DNA of 64,000 nt from Eucommia ulmoides (Eukaryota; Streptophyta; Magnoliopsida; Garryales; Eucommiaceae). This document shows, piece after piece, positions 21,240 to 32,889 of this stretch. The position numbers and the translations under genes are program-made. The stretch covers positions 8,655,614 through 8,719,613 of the forward strand of contig CM028328.1 in the NCBI GenBank assembly GCA_016647705.1. Direction: 5' to 3'. The notes under the pieces were generated by a model. That model saw nothing but the letters and a program-made list of their open reading frames with translations, did not search any database and had not been told where the DNA came from. Every line of letters starts with the position of its first letter. Position 1 is the first letter of the stretch.

Positions 21240-24200
21240 ATTATGTGTAGCCATACCCAAACCGCGAATGATTTTCACAAACTGATCTTCCGCTAGTGAT
21301 TTGGTAAAAACATCAGCAAGCTGGTCGGAGGTATCAATATACTCAATAATAATATTTTTTTTTAATGTGATCACGAATAAAGTGATGTTTAATCTCTATG
21401 TGCTCAGTTCGTAAGTGTTGTGTAGGATTTTTACTTAGACATATAGCACTTTTATTATCACAAAAGATTGGGACCTCCTCCATACAAACACCAAAATCAT
21501 TTAACTATTGCTTTATATATAAAATTTGAGCACAACAGTTATCAGTTGTCATGTATTTAGCTTCAGTAGTAGATAAGGCTATTGAATTATGTTTCTTGCT
21601 TGACCAAGAAACCAAAGCATGTCCTAACAAATGACATGATCCACTTGTGCTTTTTCGCTCAACCTTGCAACCGACAAAGTCAGCGTTGGAGTAACTTACC
21701 AATTTCAAATTACTCCCCCTAGGATACCATAATTTTAGGTCAGTCGTCCCCTTTAAATAACGAAAAATTTGCTTAACCGCAGTCAAGTGCGATTCTTTAG
21801 GACAAGACTGAAATTTAGCATAAAGACAAACACTATACATAATATCAGGTCTACTAGCAGTTAAATACAACAAGCCACCAATCATACATCGATACATCTT
21901 TTCATTAACGCTTTTGCCCGTATCGTCTTTTTCAATTTTTGTAGCCATTGTCATGGGAGTTTTGTACTCTTTAGCTCCTACCAACCCATATTTCTTTAAC
22001 AGTTCCTTGGTGTATTTAGCTTGGTTTATAAATATCCCTTCTTTGATTTGCTTAATTTGCAATTCAAGAAAGAAGTTCAACTCTCCCACCATACTCATTT
22101 CAAATTCAATCTGCATTATCTTAGCAAACTCTTGGCAAAGATCCTCATTAGTAGATCAAAAAATGATATCATCAACATACACTTGTACAAATAGGATATC
22201 AGAATCAGTTTGCTTTACAAATATTGTTATATCACAAATACCCCTTCAAAAATCATTTTCGATCAAATATAGACTAAGTCTCTCATACCAAGCTCTCGAA
22301 GCATGTTTGAGCCCATACAAAGCCTTGTGACGTTTAAATACATGATCGTAAAATTTGTCACTTTCAAATCCTGGGGTTATTCTACATAAACATTTTCAGC
22401 TAGAAAATTATTTAGAAATGCACTTTTTATATCCATTTAATATAGTTTAAAATTACGTGAACATGCAAAAACGAGTAGCATTCTAATTACTTCTAGTCTA
22501 GCAACAGAAGTATAAGTTTCATCATAATCAATTCCTTCTTCTTGATTACAGAAATGTGCCACTAATCTTACTTTATTTCTAATTATCATACTAGATTCAT
22601 CTTTTTTTGTTTCTAAATACCCATTTAGTACCAATAACTGGATGAAAATCCGATCTCGGAACAAGACACCACACTTTGTTCCCCTCAAATTGAACTAATT
22701 CATATTGCATTGCGAAAATCCAAGATTCATCATTTAGTGCCTCATTTATTTTTTTAGGTTCAATTTGAGATAAGAAAGCAAGATTAGTTATATCCCTAAG
22801 AGATGATCGAGTACTTACACCTTTTTCCAAATTATTATTGATCTCCTTAATTGAATGTCCAAGTACCGTCTTTATAGCTCTTGGTAAAGTCGAATCCTTC
22901 TCCTTAAGTTCCTCCTCTTGTTGAGACTTCATTGATATATCATTACTATGGTTTTGGTTATTTAAGATACCTGCATCATCATCATCTAAAACCTTTCTCG
23001 ACAAGAATGGACCAGCTTACTCAAAAATAACATGGATAGTTTCTTCCACTACTAAAGTATGTTTATTATAAACTCTATAAACCTTATTGTTAGTAGCATA
23101 TCCAAGAAAAATCTCATAATCAGATTTAGTATCAAATTTACCAAGATTATCCTTATCATTCAAAATGAAACATTTACATCCAAAGACTTTAAAATAGGAA
23201 ATATTAGGAGTCTTACCATTCCAGATTTCATATGAGGTTTGATTAAACCCCATAAGAATTGATACACGGTTTACCACGTGACAAGCAGTACTTACTGCTT
23301 CGGCCCAGAAGTAGGCTGGTAAGCGATTTTCATTTAGTATTATTCTGACCATCTCTTGAAGCGTTCTATTCTTCTTTTCCACTACACCATTTTGTTGCGG
23401 TGCTCTTGGTGCAGAAAAGTTGTGAGCATAACCATGCTCATCACAATAACTTACCACTTCATCATTCTTAAATTCTTTTCCTCTGTCACTACGAATGTTA
23501 ATAATAGAACATTGTTTCTTATTTTGAACACGTTTACAAAATTTAGCAAGAATGGAAGCAACTTCACTTTTCTTAGCAAGAAAATATACCTCGGTAAGTC
23601 TAAAATAATCATCAACTATAACAAATGCATAGAACTTACCACCAAAACTAGCAACAGAGTTAGGTCCAAATAAATCAAGATGCAATAATTCAAGACATCT
23701 AGACGTGGATGTGTGCATCTTTTTTTTTTAAATGATGATCTAACTTGCTTGCCTAATTGACATGCATTACATACCTTGTCCTTCACATATTTCAAATCAG
23801 GTAGGCCACGTACAAGACTCTTCTTAGATAAGTTAAAAATTAACTCCATACTAGCACACCCAAGTCGTCTATGCCATAACCAACTATTTTCAGATAAAAC
23901 ATTCAAACAAGATAAATTTTGAGAATTAAAATCATCAAAAGAGCAAGTATACACATTCTCAAAACGTGATGCAATTAGCAAGATACTACTATCATGACTA
24001 TTCTTAATGATGCATCTATTATGATCAAATATAACATTATAGCCCTTGTCACAAAATTGACTAATACTAAGCAAATTATGTTTAAGTTCATCAACTAGTA
24101 ACACATCTTTAATCATAGTAGTACCATTACCGATATTACTTATACCGATAATTTTACTCTTTGCATTGTCTTCGAAAGTCACATGACCTCCATCTTTAGA

Positions 24201-24320
24201 TATCAAAGATGTAAATTTTCCTTTATCTTCCGTCATGTGTTGAGAAAAACCACTATCCAGGAACCATTTGTCCTTACTTATTGATATTTTTAGAATAACC
24301 TGCAAGGAGTACCTCAAATA
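21240..24320 (-). pseudogene. Element D pol region: protease, integrase, RT, RNase H (decayed)
   Basis: On the minus strand the protease motif WFLDSGFSQHMTED lies near 24260. A GAG-pre-integrase zinc region with WLWHRRLGCASMELI follows near 23880-23760. The integrase core with LELLHLDLFGPNSVASFGG and FSAPRAPQQNGVVEKKNRTL spans about 23720-23200. RT sequence is seen near 22690-22120, with YDETYTSVARLEVIRMLLVF. RNase H spans about 21970-21240, with RKSTSGSCHLLGHALVSWSS and ALSTTEAKY. The order is that of Ty1/copia. The region is decayed. Confidence 0.9.
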
Positions 24321-24599
24321 GTTCCTAAGTGGTACCCAGCTTACGTAAGTCCAATCTTGTTAGTCGGAACAATTTTAGTTCTTTTTGGAACCCAAACTTG
24401 TCTACAGTTAGATAGTTTTGCAAAACATCTACGAATAGTATGCCCCACAACGTTACATTTAAAACATCTAACAAGATCTTTGATTTCAGAAAAGAATTTT
24501 TGAAAGCGTTTTTGTTTAAGATTTTTCTAAAATCCAACACCGGCTTTATCAAAAACTTCACGTGAACTTCCCAAAAGTATTTTCAAATTATTTTCATCG

Positions 24600-25700
24600 C
24601 CGGTAAATTTGAGAATAATTTATTGCAAATCCATCAATTTAGATTTCAACCCATTGTTTTCAAATTCATAATCCACTACTTGCTTGTTTAATGTGTTAAT
24701 TGTACTTTGAAGGACATTTATTTTAGAACACTGTTTCTTACAATCATGCGAAAGTTCTTGATAAATATCAAACAATTCATCAAAATTTAAAGAACATGAA
24801 CTTGAACAATCGGTTACCTCACCACCAGTGGCCACTAGTGTAAGCATGGACGTATCATCACTATTTGATTCTTCCGAGCTACTCAAATCGGTATCATCCC
24901 AAGTAGCCTTCATCGATTTCTTCTTACTTTTCTTTGCTTTCTTCTTTTCTTTCTTCTTCGTTTCCTTTTCTTTATCCTTCTTTAGTTCGGGACAATCATT
25001 TTGAAAATGACTGATTTTACAACAGTTGTAGCATTCCACTTTGGACATGTTGAGATTTCTTTTCCCACGGAATGTGCGCCGAGTCATTCTTCTAAAATTA
25101 TTTGCGAGAAGTGATACATTCTTCTCTTACTCACTATCAAGGCTTTCATCATCACTGTCATCATCTTCTTCAATTTTTTTAACTTTTAATGCCAAGGATT
25201 TCCTCTTGCTATTTTCGGTATCATCCTCGTAGCCTTCGATAGCCGATTCACGAGTCATCAAATTATAAATTAGATTATTGATGTATTATTTGCCAGGATC
25301 CTTGGCTTCCTCGATTGCCGTCACTTTTGACTCTCATATTTTCGTTAAGAACTTTAGAACTTTTTGTACTCTATCCTCCCTGGAGTATGGTTTTTCGAAT
25401 TGGTTCATATTGTTGCATATGTTATTGAAGGGAGTGTACATCTCATGAATCGATTCATTTTCTTCCATTTTGAACAGCTCAAATTTTCTCATAACCGCAT
25501 TGATTTTTGATTGCTTCACTTGACTTGTCCCTTCGTGGGTGACTTGTAACTTATCCCACATCTCCTTTGCCAATTTACAACCTGAAACTCTAGAATACTC
25601 ATTAGCATCTAAAGAGCACAAGAGAATATTGATAACTTGAGAATTAATAGAGAGTTTCTGCTTATCAGAAGCAGTAAGTTATTCCTTCTTCTTCTCAACT
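24600..25700 (-). pseudogene. Element D gag region (decayed)
   Basis: On the minus strand, a copia-type gag (UBN2-like) is recognised by MCSLDANEYSRVSGC, AKEMWDKLQVTHEGTSQVKQ and FELFKMEENESIHEMY near 25620-25400. A CCHC-like zinc knuckle, CYNCCKISHFQNDCPE, lies near 25050. A Lys-rich run and an Asp/Ser-rich stretch follow, then a Leu/Asn-rich coiled region near 24770-24620. The region is decayed. Confidence 0.85.
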
Positions 25701-25907
25701 CTGTTTTCCATTAGAATGAATGGACCATTATCGATTGTTAACCACAAGTCATAATTTGTAGCGTGAAGAAAGGCTATCATCATATATTTCCAAAGCGAAT
25801 AAATTTTACCTGCAAACAAGGGTGGTCAGTATATAGACTGCCCCTCAGCTAGTGTACTTACTATATGTGCCATGTGATCTTTGTTAGCAAAATATATTCG
25901 AGCTAAA

Positions 25908-25922
25908 CCAGCTTTGATGCCA
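25908..25922 (-). promoter_or_regulatory. Primer binding site of element D
   Basis: Two bases inside the 5' LTR, the minus strand reads TGGCATCAAAGC. This is close to TGGTATCAGAGC, the complement of the 3' end of initiator tRNA-Met that primes most plant copia elements. Confidence 0.75.
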
Positions 25923-25924
25923 AT

Positions 25925-27706
25925 TGTTGGCCCAGCAGAATACCCAAGAGGGGTGGTTAATTGGGTAATTAAAAAATATTACCAGAATATAATTGAATAA
26001 ATCAAATAATTAATTTTATACCTAAATTAATTATTATCTTTATACCACAGCGGAATTATAATAAATCTAAGTGCACACCCAAATAAACAAAAATAGCTAA
26101 AAATATTGCAGTACACAAAAGATTTATATTGGTTCACCAAGCTACTCTTGGCTAATCCAGTCTCTCGAGCTCCACAGAAGTTGTAACGACTAAAACTAAG
26201 ATTTCTTTAAAGGTAGGAACCAAACCCGCACATCGATTCTTTTACAAGCTCAAAATCAACCTTTACAATTTCCTTTTCTCAAGCTAAGGAAGAACTTCTA
26301 CTTTTTACAGGTTAAAGAATAACCTAATTCTTTTTAACACTAAGGCTCAAAAATCAAAACTTTACCAAAACACTCCAAATATCCTTTTACCCGGTAAGGA
26401 TTGAACCCTTACAAAATCACTCAAAAAATACAATTCTTATTCAGAAAGAATCACTACCTCAATCTCTTTACAGGAAGAGACTGAAACCTGGCTACCCTTG
26501 ATTAAATATCCTCAATGATATTTAATCTGTCACAACTCACCAATACATAAATTGATAAGTAATAAATCTCACTCGGAGCTTCTACCACCTCAGATAAATA
26601 AAAACTCAATTAATATCCCAACTAGTGATAGAAATATGTGAGATACATAAATCTAATTTTAACAAGATATAGGTAGCAAATTAGAGCACGTAATGAGATT
26701 CAATAAATTGTTTGAAATAATATTCAAAAATTAAAAACAATTTCTAAGATCAATTTTCAAAATAAAGTAATAAACAATAAATAATACAGAAAGATCTCAC
26801 CCAGAATCCACATAATTAATGATTAGAACAGTATAGCTTCAAATCCGGTATCAGTAAGAATAGATCGCAATTGATTCACAGAATCACTCTCAGAAAAACT
26901 CACAATATCGAAGAATACTAACTCTTATAAAAGCTCTCTCAAAATTATATGAATGATTAACTCTCTTAGAATTATTTGCTTTTCTAATAAAATTCGCAAG
27001 TCTATTTAAAGGAATATGTAATCAGCCCTCTAATGGTTAGTTTATAAGTGTCATGACAATAAAAATATCTTATAGACCCCTTATAACATAAGAACTTCAT
27101 TTATGTTCAATTTCACTTAAAAAAACATCTTTTGAATCTTTCAATTAAACCCCCAAAGTTTTTCTCAATCAAAATAAATAAGTATAGAATCTATTTCAAG
27201 TATCAAATTGAGAAATATTAATTTTTAATGAACTATATTGAAAAGATTTAATTAGTATATTAACCATATCTTAAATATAGAGAATATCCCTTAAATCTCT
27301 CTCAAATCCTAACAAAAAATGACTACTTTTCGATTTAAACTCGGATCAAACTACATCCTAAAGCAACACATTCAGTCGACTGCCTAGTCGACTACCCAAC
27401 TCAACTTGCAGCCAAACCATCGCCGCAATGAGCATAGGTCGACCGCCTGGTCGACTCGTAGATTTAAAGAGTTTGTTATACTTCTACCGATCGACCGCTC
27501 GGTTGATTCGCAAATTCAGAGAGTTCAGTTGTTTTCACAGGTCAACCTATCGGTCGACTCTTCGATTCAGGATGTTTTAGTTTTTTTCTCTGGTTGACTC
27601 CTCAGTCGACTGTCTCCTTCTGAATCTCTTCTTTGATCTCGTTTTTAACTTACTTTCTTTTATGATTTAGCCCATTTATCCATTTTTATCTTTAAATAAG
27701 CTCCAT
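25925..27706 (-). repeat. 5' LTR of element D, outer end missing
   Basis: It starts TGTTGGCCC and aligns with the left LTR until about 27706. There, AAATAAGCTCCA passes into unrelated sequence. About 290-370 bases of the outer end are absent, so no target duplication can be tested. The GTCGAC block is at 27375-27610. Confidence 0.88.
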
Positions 27707-28207
27707 TATCTCAGTCCCCACTTCTCTTGAGGTCGTATCCCACTCCCTCACCCACAACAATATGTTTTTACCTTTCACCTATTCTCCTTAAAAACTCTCA
27801 TTTTACTCTCTACATATACAGATCCACCTTCCTTTCAATTCACCTATGACTATGGGTACATGCAAATCATGAGAAAGCGACCACAAACCACTTGCAGTGG
27901 AACACATCCAATGCATAATAGCCTCCACGAATTGGATCTTCAGAAGTAAAAAATTGATCATGGCCGAAGGATGCTGGGTCTCGCCGATGCCCAATGATGG
28001 TGGTAAAATTGGTTGGGGTGCATCGCTCAATAGTGGCGGTGTAAATCTTTAGAGAAGGGGGGGGGGGGGGGGAGAGGGTGGTGGGTTTGGGCAGCGGTGT
28101 TTGCTTGGCAGTGTGTGGAGGCGAGTTGCAGACTTGCAGGCGGTGTGTAGAGGCAAAGATTTTGCTAGATGGTGGTAACGTAACAAGAAAAGATGAGGAA
28201 ATTAGCA
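27707..28207. other. Unassigned sequence with a G-run
   Basis: No gene is recognised. Open frames on the minus strand translate to Pro/Ser/Thr-rich sequence with no known motif. A run of 18 or so G residues lies near 28058-28075, flanked by GAGAGGGTGGTGGG. The sequence may be part of whatever the D insertion landed in. Confidence 0.35.
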
Positions 28208-28515
28208 CACTGATTAGAATTATGCCCATAAAGTTTTCTCATATTATATTTTAGACCCCCAATTTTAATTTAAGGATAATTTGGTTTGGGCTCTAGCTAA
28301 AGAGGAGGAGGAAATAAAGACACTCATTACACTTATACCAATAAAGTTTTCTCATGTTATATTTTAGACCTCTAATTTTAATTTAATGATAATTTGATTT
28401 GGGCTCTATCTAAAGAGGAGGATGAAATAAAGACATTGATTACAATTATACCCTTAACATTTCTCATTTTTTATTCTAGACCCTTAATTTTAATATAAAG
28501 ATAATTTGGTTTAGC
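28208..28515. repeat. 113-bp tandem repeat, about 2.7 copies
   Basis: Units begin at 28208 (CACTGATTAGAATTATG), 28321 (CACTCATTACACTTATA) and 28434 (CATTGATTACAATTATA), exactly 113 bases apart. Each contains TTTTCTCATNTTATATTTTA and ends in a CTAAAGAGGAGGANGAAATA word. The copies differ at roughly one base in ten, so the duplication is not recent. Confidence 0.8.
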
Positions 28516-28689
28516 TCAAGATTAATTTAAGCAAAACAATATATGCCTATTACTATGTGTATCAACGTTAATTATGTGTGTGTTAAATTTATAATACAAA
28601 ATTAAAATTAGACACCAACGAGTTAGATTCATGCCTTTAGGCATGGGGTATCGATAATTTACTAACATATTGTGACGGTGATTTTTTGT

Positions 28690-30950
28690 AACAATCAACG
28701 TTCACTGAATTTTACCATGCAATATGACTAAAGAGACTATTATTTTTCATAACATTTACTTGAAATTAGTGAATTTTCTCTAATACTGGATCATTATATA
28801 GGGTTTGTTGTATTTATTATATCTAACATGAACATTCATTAATTCTAAATTGCATGATTAATTAAATATTCGTTTAAAATAATATGCATTCTAGTTGGTG
28901 AACATTTACTAATGAAACATTATGTGACATCATGTTACTATTAAACCATGGTGAACATTCATTAACTCTAAATAGCATGATTAATTAAATATTCAATTTT
29001 AGTGAACATTTACTAATGAAGCATTAAGTAATATCATATTACTATTCAACCCATGGTGAACATTCATTAATGAAACATTACGTAATTTCACAACGTATGC
29101 GTTATTACTGACATATGAATAACCCAAAAATAGAGGAAGGGAGAGAGAGAGATATGGTTAACGGCCTTGAAATCACACAAGGATATTACGGTCAAATGTT
29201 GGTAACCGTTAATTGAAAGAATACTAAAAAACAAATGTTAATTATGAAAGGTTAATATAATAAATCATAATGGTGGATAATTTACTATTGTAATGTTTTG
29301 TTTTGTTTTTAATAGTACATATGTTGAGAGCGAGAATTGAAATCTAGACTTTTCACGAAGGAGGGTATATCCATTAGACTACAAGTCTTGGGATTCTATT
29401 ATATATCTCGATGTAGGATAAAACAATAAAAAATCTATTTTTAGGCTAGATTTTTGTAGAGTTGTGAGTTGTTTTCAAAAGAAAAAGAAGGGATTTTGGG
29501 AAAAGGATGTGTAGTTTTGGAGAATATGAAAACTACAAAATGAACTTGGGCAAATCACATAAGAGAAGGAAAGAATTAGGGAAGACAAATTAGGGGAGAG
29601 AGAGAGAGAGACCACTAACAATATGATCTAGGATTTTTGTTATTTCATTTTTAATCTAGACCTTCCTTTATCTCATAAGATATTATACAATTAAAAACTA
29701 TTGCTTATCTTATACCCATCCTAATTTATTATATAAATCGTATATTTACAATGCTTAATCCCTCATTCCTAGTGAATCGGCCTCTCTTCAATGTCTTCTT
29801 TCATGAGGGTTGATTGTTAACCTTTTTTTACTTGGATTTTAATTGCTCATGTTTCTCGTCTTCTTTCTTTAACATCACAATTCATTCTCGGCATTTGAAC
29901 CCTTCCTCTTGTTTGACTGGATTTTAGTTGTTGATGGTCTCTTTAGTATCCTGCTTTAATTTTACTATTGTTAGATTTTTTGTTTGGCGAGAATTCATTT
30001 AGAATAGATTCAATTCAATTCTTACAACCAGAATTTGTACTTCCGATAATATTGTATCTAATACGTGTAGTATTTTCAATTTGTATTATATAATTAAACG
30101 GTTGGTGTTTAGGGGTCTCTTCCTTGGGATTTTTTGTTATCTAGTCCTCAAAAGAAATAGATTTTATAGAAAAACTCATCAATGACTCAATAAAAAATTT
30201 TAGTTCTAAAAAAAAAAGAAAAACTTATTCTCAAATTTTCTTAAACGACTATTCCTATATGTCATTTAACTTACAATTAATGTCACTCTTTATAAAACAA
30301 AAAAAATGGTCAAACGTCATTAATGACCCAAAACAAAAATATCATTTTGTGAATGTTCAAAATAGATTAAATTCATAAAAATTATACCATTTTATACTAG
30401 ATTACATTATCTTTTTAGTGAAAAACAAAAATTAGAAGTGACCAACATTCACTAAAAATGGTCATCATTAATAACTCACAAATTATGGAAATAAACATCA
30501 ACACACAAACTTACTCAGTAAATGTTCACAACGGATTAAATTTTATAAAAATGATATGATTTTAATTTACATTTCATACTTCGTTTTGATATCTATATTG
30601 ATTTTTTTTTAGTAACAAAATCAAAAGTAAATGTTCACTAAAAATAATTTACATATCGGTCTTCGCAAAATTCAAAACAATAATTGATACTTCCTAAACA
30701 AACGAATGTTTGTTACTGAAATTGTTTAAGCAAACATTCACTAGGTAATATTTTGTTGTGTTTCTAAATTAATTTAGTGAATGTTCACTAAAATAAGTCA
30801 TATTTTATTGGGGGTAATTGATTCAGTGAGCGAATGTTCACTGAAATGGAATTTTTTCTTCACTAAAAAATAATTAATATGGATAATGATAAAATATAGG
30901 TTAATTAATATAATATTCATGAATTTAATTTATTGTGAACGTTCACAAAA
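28690..30950. repeat. AT-rich field of GTGAACATTCA motifs in both orientations
   Basis: About 16 copies of GTGAACATTCA/TTACTAATG-type words or their complements are spread here. Those at 28829-29075 read GTGAACATTYA on the plus strand, within two or three diverged 105-122-base tandem units that also share TAGCATGATTAATTAAAT. Those at 30345-30945 mostly read TGAATGTTCACTAAAA, the opposite orientation. No coding sequence is seen. This may be a low-complexity, non-autonomous element with subterminal repeats. Confidence 0.55.
29323..29392 (-). repeat. tRNA-like sequence, possible SINE head or tRNA relic
   Basis: On the minus strand, TAGTCTAATGG (29381-29371) matches an A-box, and GATTTCAATTCTC (29344-29332) resembles a degenerate B-box about 27 bases later. 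A short CCTTCGTG arm lies between them. The acceptor stem does not pair, so it is not a functional tRNA gene. A tRNA-derived SINE is possible, but no poly-A tail or target duplication was identified. Confidence 0.3.
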
Positions 30951-31394
30951 TGAATATTTTGTTAGTGTTTATTTTCAGAATTAATGGATTATTAAAGATC
31001 CACAGGGGAGAGAGAGGGGGATAATATAGTGCAACCGATCACTAATCTGTTTTTATGAGGGCTAAAATCTAAACAAAGATTAAAAAAGGTTTATGTAATA
31101 ACAAAATTTTAATAAAGGATTTTTTACTAATTTATCTGTCTATGAAGAACTAAACAGTAAAAAACTTTCTGTTATTCGTAGTATTTGTTATAATATAACA
31201 AATTTTTATAAATAAAAATTAAATCTTTCAATTTTTGGTTACTATTCATTGTCACATAACAAAAAATTTCAACTATCTTTTAATTTGTGAAAAAAAAAAT
31301 TATTAAATTTATGAAAAAATATAATTAAAAACAAATTACATTACTAGTTAAATTAATATAAAATACATTATTCAGGAAAATAATATAAAGCTAG
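30951..31394. other. AT-rich sequence, nothing recognised
   Basis: A GGGGAGAGAGAGGGGG purine run at about 31005-31021 is followed by A/T-rich sequence without reading frames or repeats that I can recognise. Confidence 0.4.
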
Positions 31395-32150
31395 TTCTTA
31401 AAATATGGGCTCCCACTGAAAATTCCTTTAAAATATTACAGGCTTGTGGCGGTGAGGGGCTTATTACAAAAGAATAATTTATGTTCGAGGATGTTTCAGC
31501 ATTGTGCCCAAGGTGCAAAATTGAAAGAGAGTCTATCAATCATGTACTAAGGACCTGCTATAAAGCCAAAAGAATTTGAGCTCAGTTTTTAGAAGTAGAG
31601 TAGTTTAAAAAAATTCAGGAAGGTGATTTGTAGGGGTGGATTATAGGATAACAAAAAGGGAATGATTCTTCACCTAATTTTTATATCTTTTTATTGCTAT
31701 CCTCTATGAAATCTAGAAGGGTAGAAACAAAGAAACTATTGAAGGAAAGATTTAGGAACCCTCCTCAATCTTCCACAAGATTGCATGCTTACATCAAGAT
31801 CTGATGGAGGCTTTTAGTCCTTCAAGAGAGTCCCAAGGAATAGTGGAATCTTTTACTAGTGATTTTGAGTCTGTGAATGGAGACTTTAATAAATTGAACA
31901 TAGATGGAAGTGTGAAAGGATCGTCTGAAAATGCAAGATTTGGCGGGTTGATTAGGGATCACCTAGGAGTTTGGCTGGTAGGCTTTTACGGTTTCGTTCA
32001 TGAGTGTATGGGCTTGAAGTAGAGATTCGAGGACTTCACCAAGGGATCACAACTGCAGTGGCGGAAACATATTCAAGAATCATCATTGAAACCGACTCTA
32101 CTAAGGTGGAAGATAATGAATGAAAAATGTCAAAGTAATAATATTCTAAG
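31395..32150 (+). pseudogene. LINE 3' remnant: zinc-finger (zf-RVT) and RNase H parts of ORF2
   Basis: Near 31500-31570 the frame gives ALCPRCKIERESINHVLRTC, the C-C-H-C zinc-binding segment that follows RT in plant LINE ORF2. Further on, LNIDGSVKGSSENARFGG (about 31895-31950) with GLIRDHLGVWLVGF is the RNase H start with its catalytic Asp. AETYSRIIIETDS near 32060-32100 holds a later RNase H block. A stop follows at 32020 in one frame, and a frameshift and further stops separate the blocks. It could be the 3' end of LINE H, displaced by D and the AT-rich DNA, since it has the same strand and order, but that is not proved. Confidence 0.75.
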
Positions 32151-32168
32151 ATTTTCGGTCGAGGAATG

Positions 32169-32199
32169 TGTAGACACCACATTTTATCTCGCTTTTTTT

Positions 32200-32235
<36 letters not shown>

Positions 32236-32889
32236 TTGAAAAGTATCGGGTCTAAAGTCGAACAAACTTTAAACTAATGTTTAGAGGGATGAATTTTGGC
32301 CTTACATTACGTTTTAATATTACAAAAAAGGTAAAAAAACAAAAGAAACCTGAAAAATCATCAACTCGATCGAACTTCGGTATAAGCAAAAGTTTTAGTT
32401 ATTTTGGAAATTTCTAAGAGCTAATGGGGCCTAAAATGATAAAATTAAAAGTTGGTTTTATATGGATATCACTTTTAATATGTTTAATTTAGTTTCTACC
32501 CTTTAATTTGAAGAAATTTAACCAATTACAATTAATTTATGTTTTGATCTTGAAACATTTGTTTTCGCCGGGTTTTGTCAAATTGATGGCCCAACATACT
32601 TAGCTTAATTTCACGTTTAGGTTTAAATTTACAAGATCAAGCTAATAAAGCCTTTATTAGGCAAATGGGTGCCCAAAAACACCTAGTTAATTAAGAGCAT
32701 ACTTTCCAAGCCTGGGAATAAGCATAAGATTCCTCTACACCCCTAGCCAAATTGGAAGCATTTAATGCCAAGAATTTATTAGAAAATCTTATGGAAATAT
32801 TTTTTTTTTAAAAATCTCATCATTACAAAGCATTAATTAGCACTCAATGGCATTTAATGGACATTTAGTGCAGGTCAATTATGCATGCA
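32169..32889 (+). repeat. Element K: 5' part of a Tat/Ogre-style LTR
   Basis: It begins TGTAGACACCACATTTT, a typical start for long Tat/Ogre-type Ty3 LTRs. A T-run and an (ATT)n microsatellite (about 32193-32236) and AT-rich sequence follow. It stops where the LTR of element B starts. The matching 3' part may be 52844-54385. Confidence 0.4.

Larger units (their letters stand above)
18850..27706 (-). mobile_element. Element D: Ty1/copia LTR retrotransposon
   Basis: Reading the minus strand, the parts are a 5' LTR (25925-27706, outer end missing), a primer site, gag, protease, integrase, RT, RNase H, a polypurine tract and a complete 3' LTR (18850-20917). The integrase-before-RT order is diagnostic of Ty1/copia. 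Sequence resembles SIRE-type plant elements, but I do not assign the lineage firmly. By eye the two LTRs differ at roughly one base in ten over the first 300 bases, which suggests an insertion several million years old. The coding part is broken, with about ten interruptions. It is of the same family as element C. Confidence 0.9.

Noticed and set aside
27867-28229. Minus-strand ORF of 120 codons
   Set aside because: The Pro/Ser/Thr-rich translation spans a G-run. No domain and no flanking gene signals were found.
29323-29392. Functional tRNA gene
   Set aside because: The acceptor and D-arm stems do not pair and the B-box has mismatches, so only a relic or SINE head is possible.
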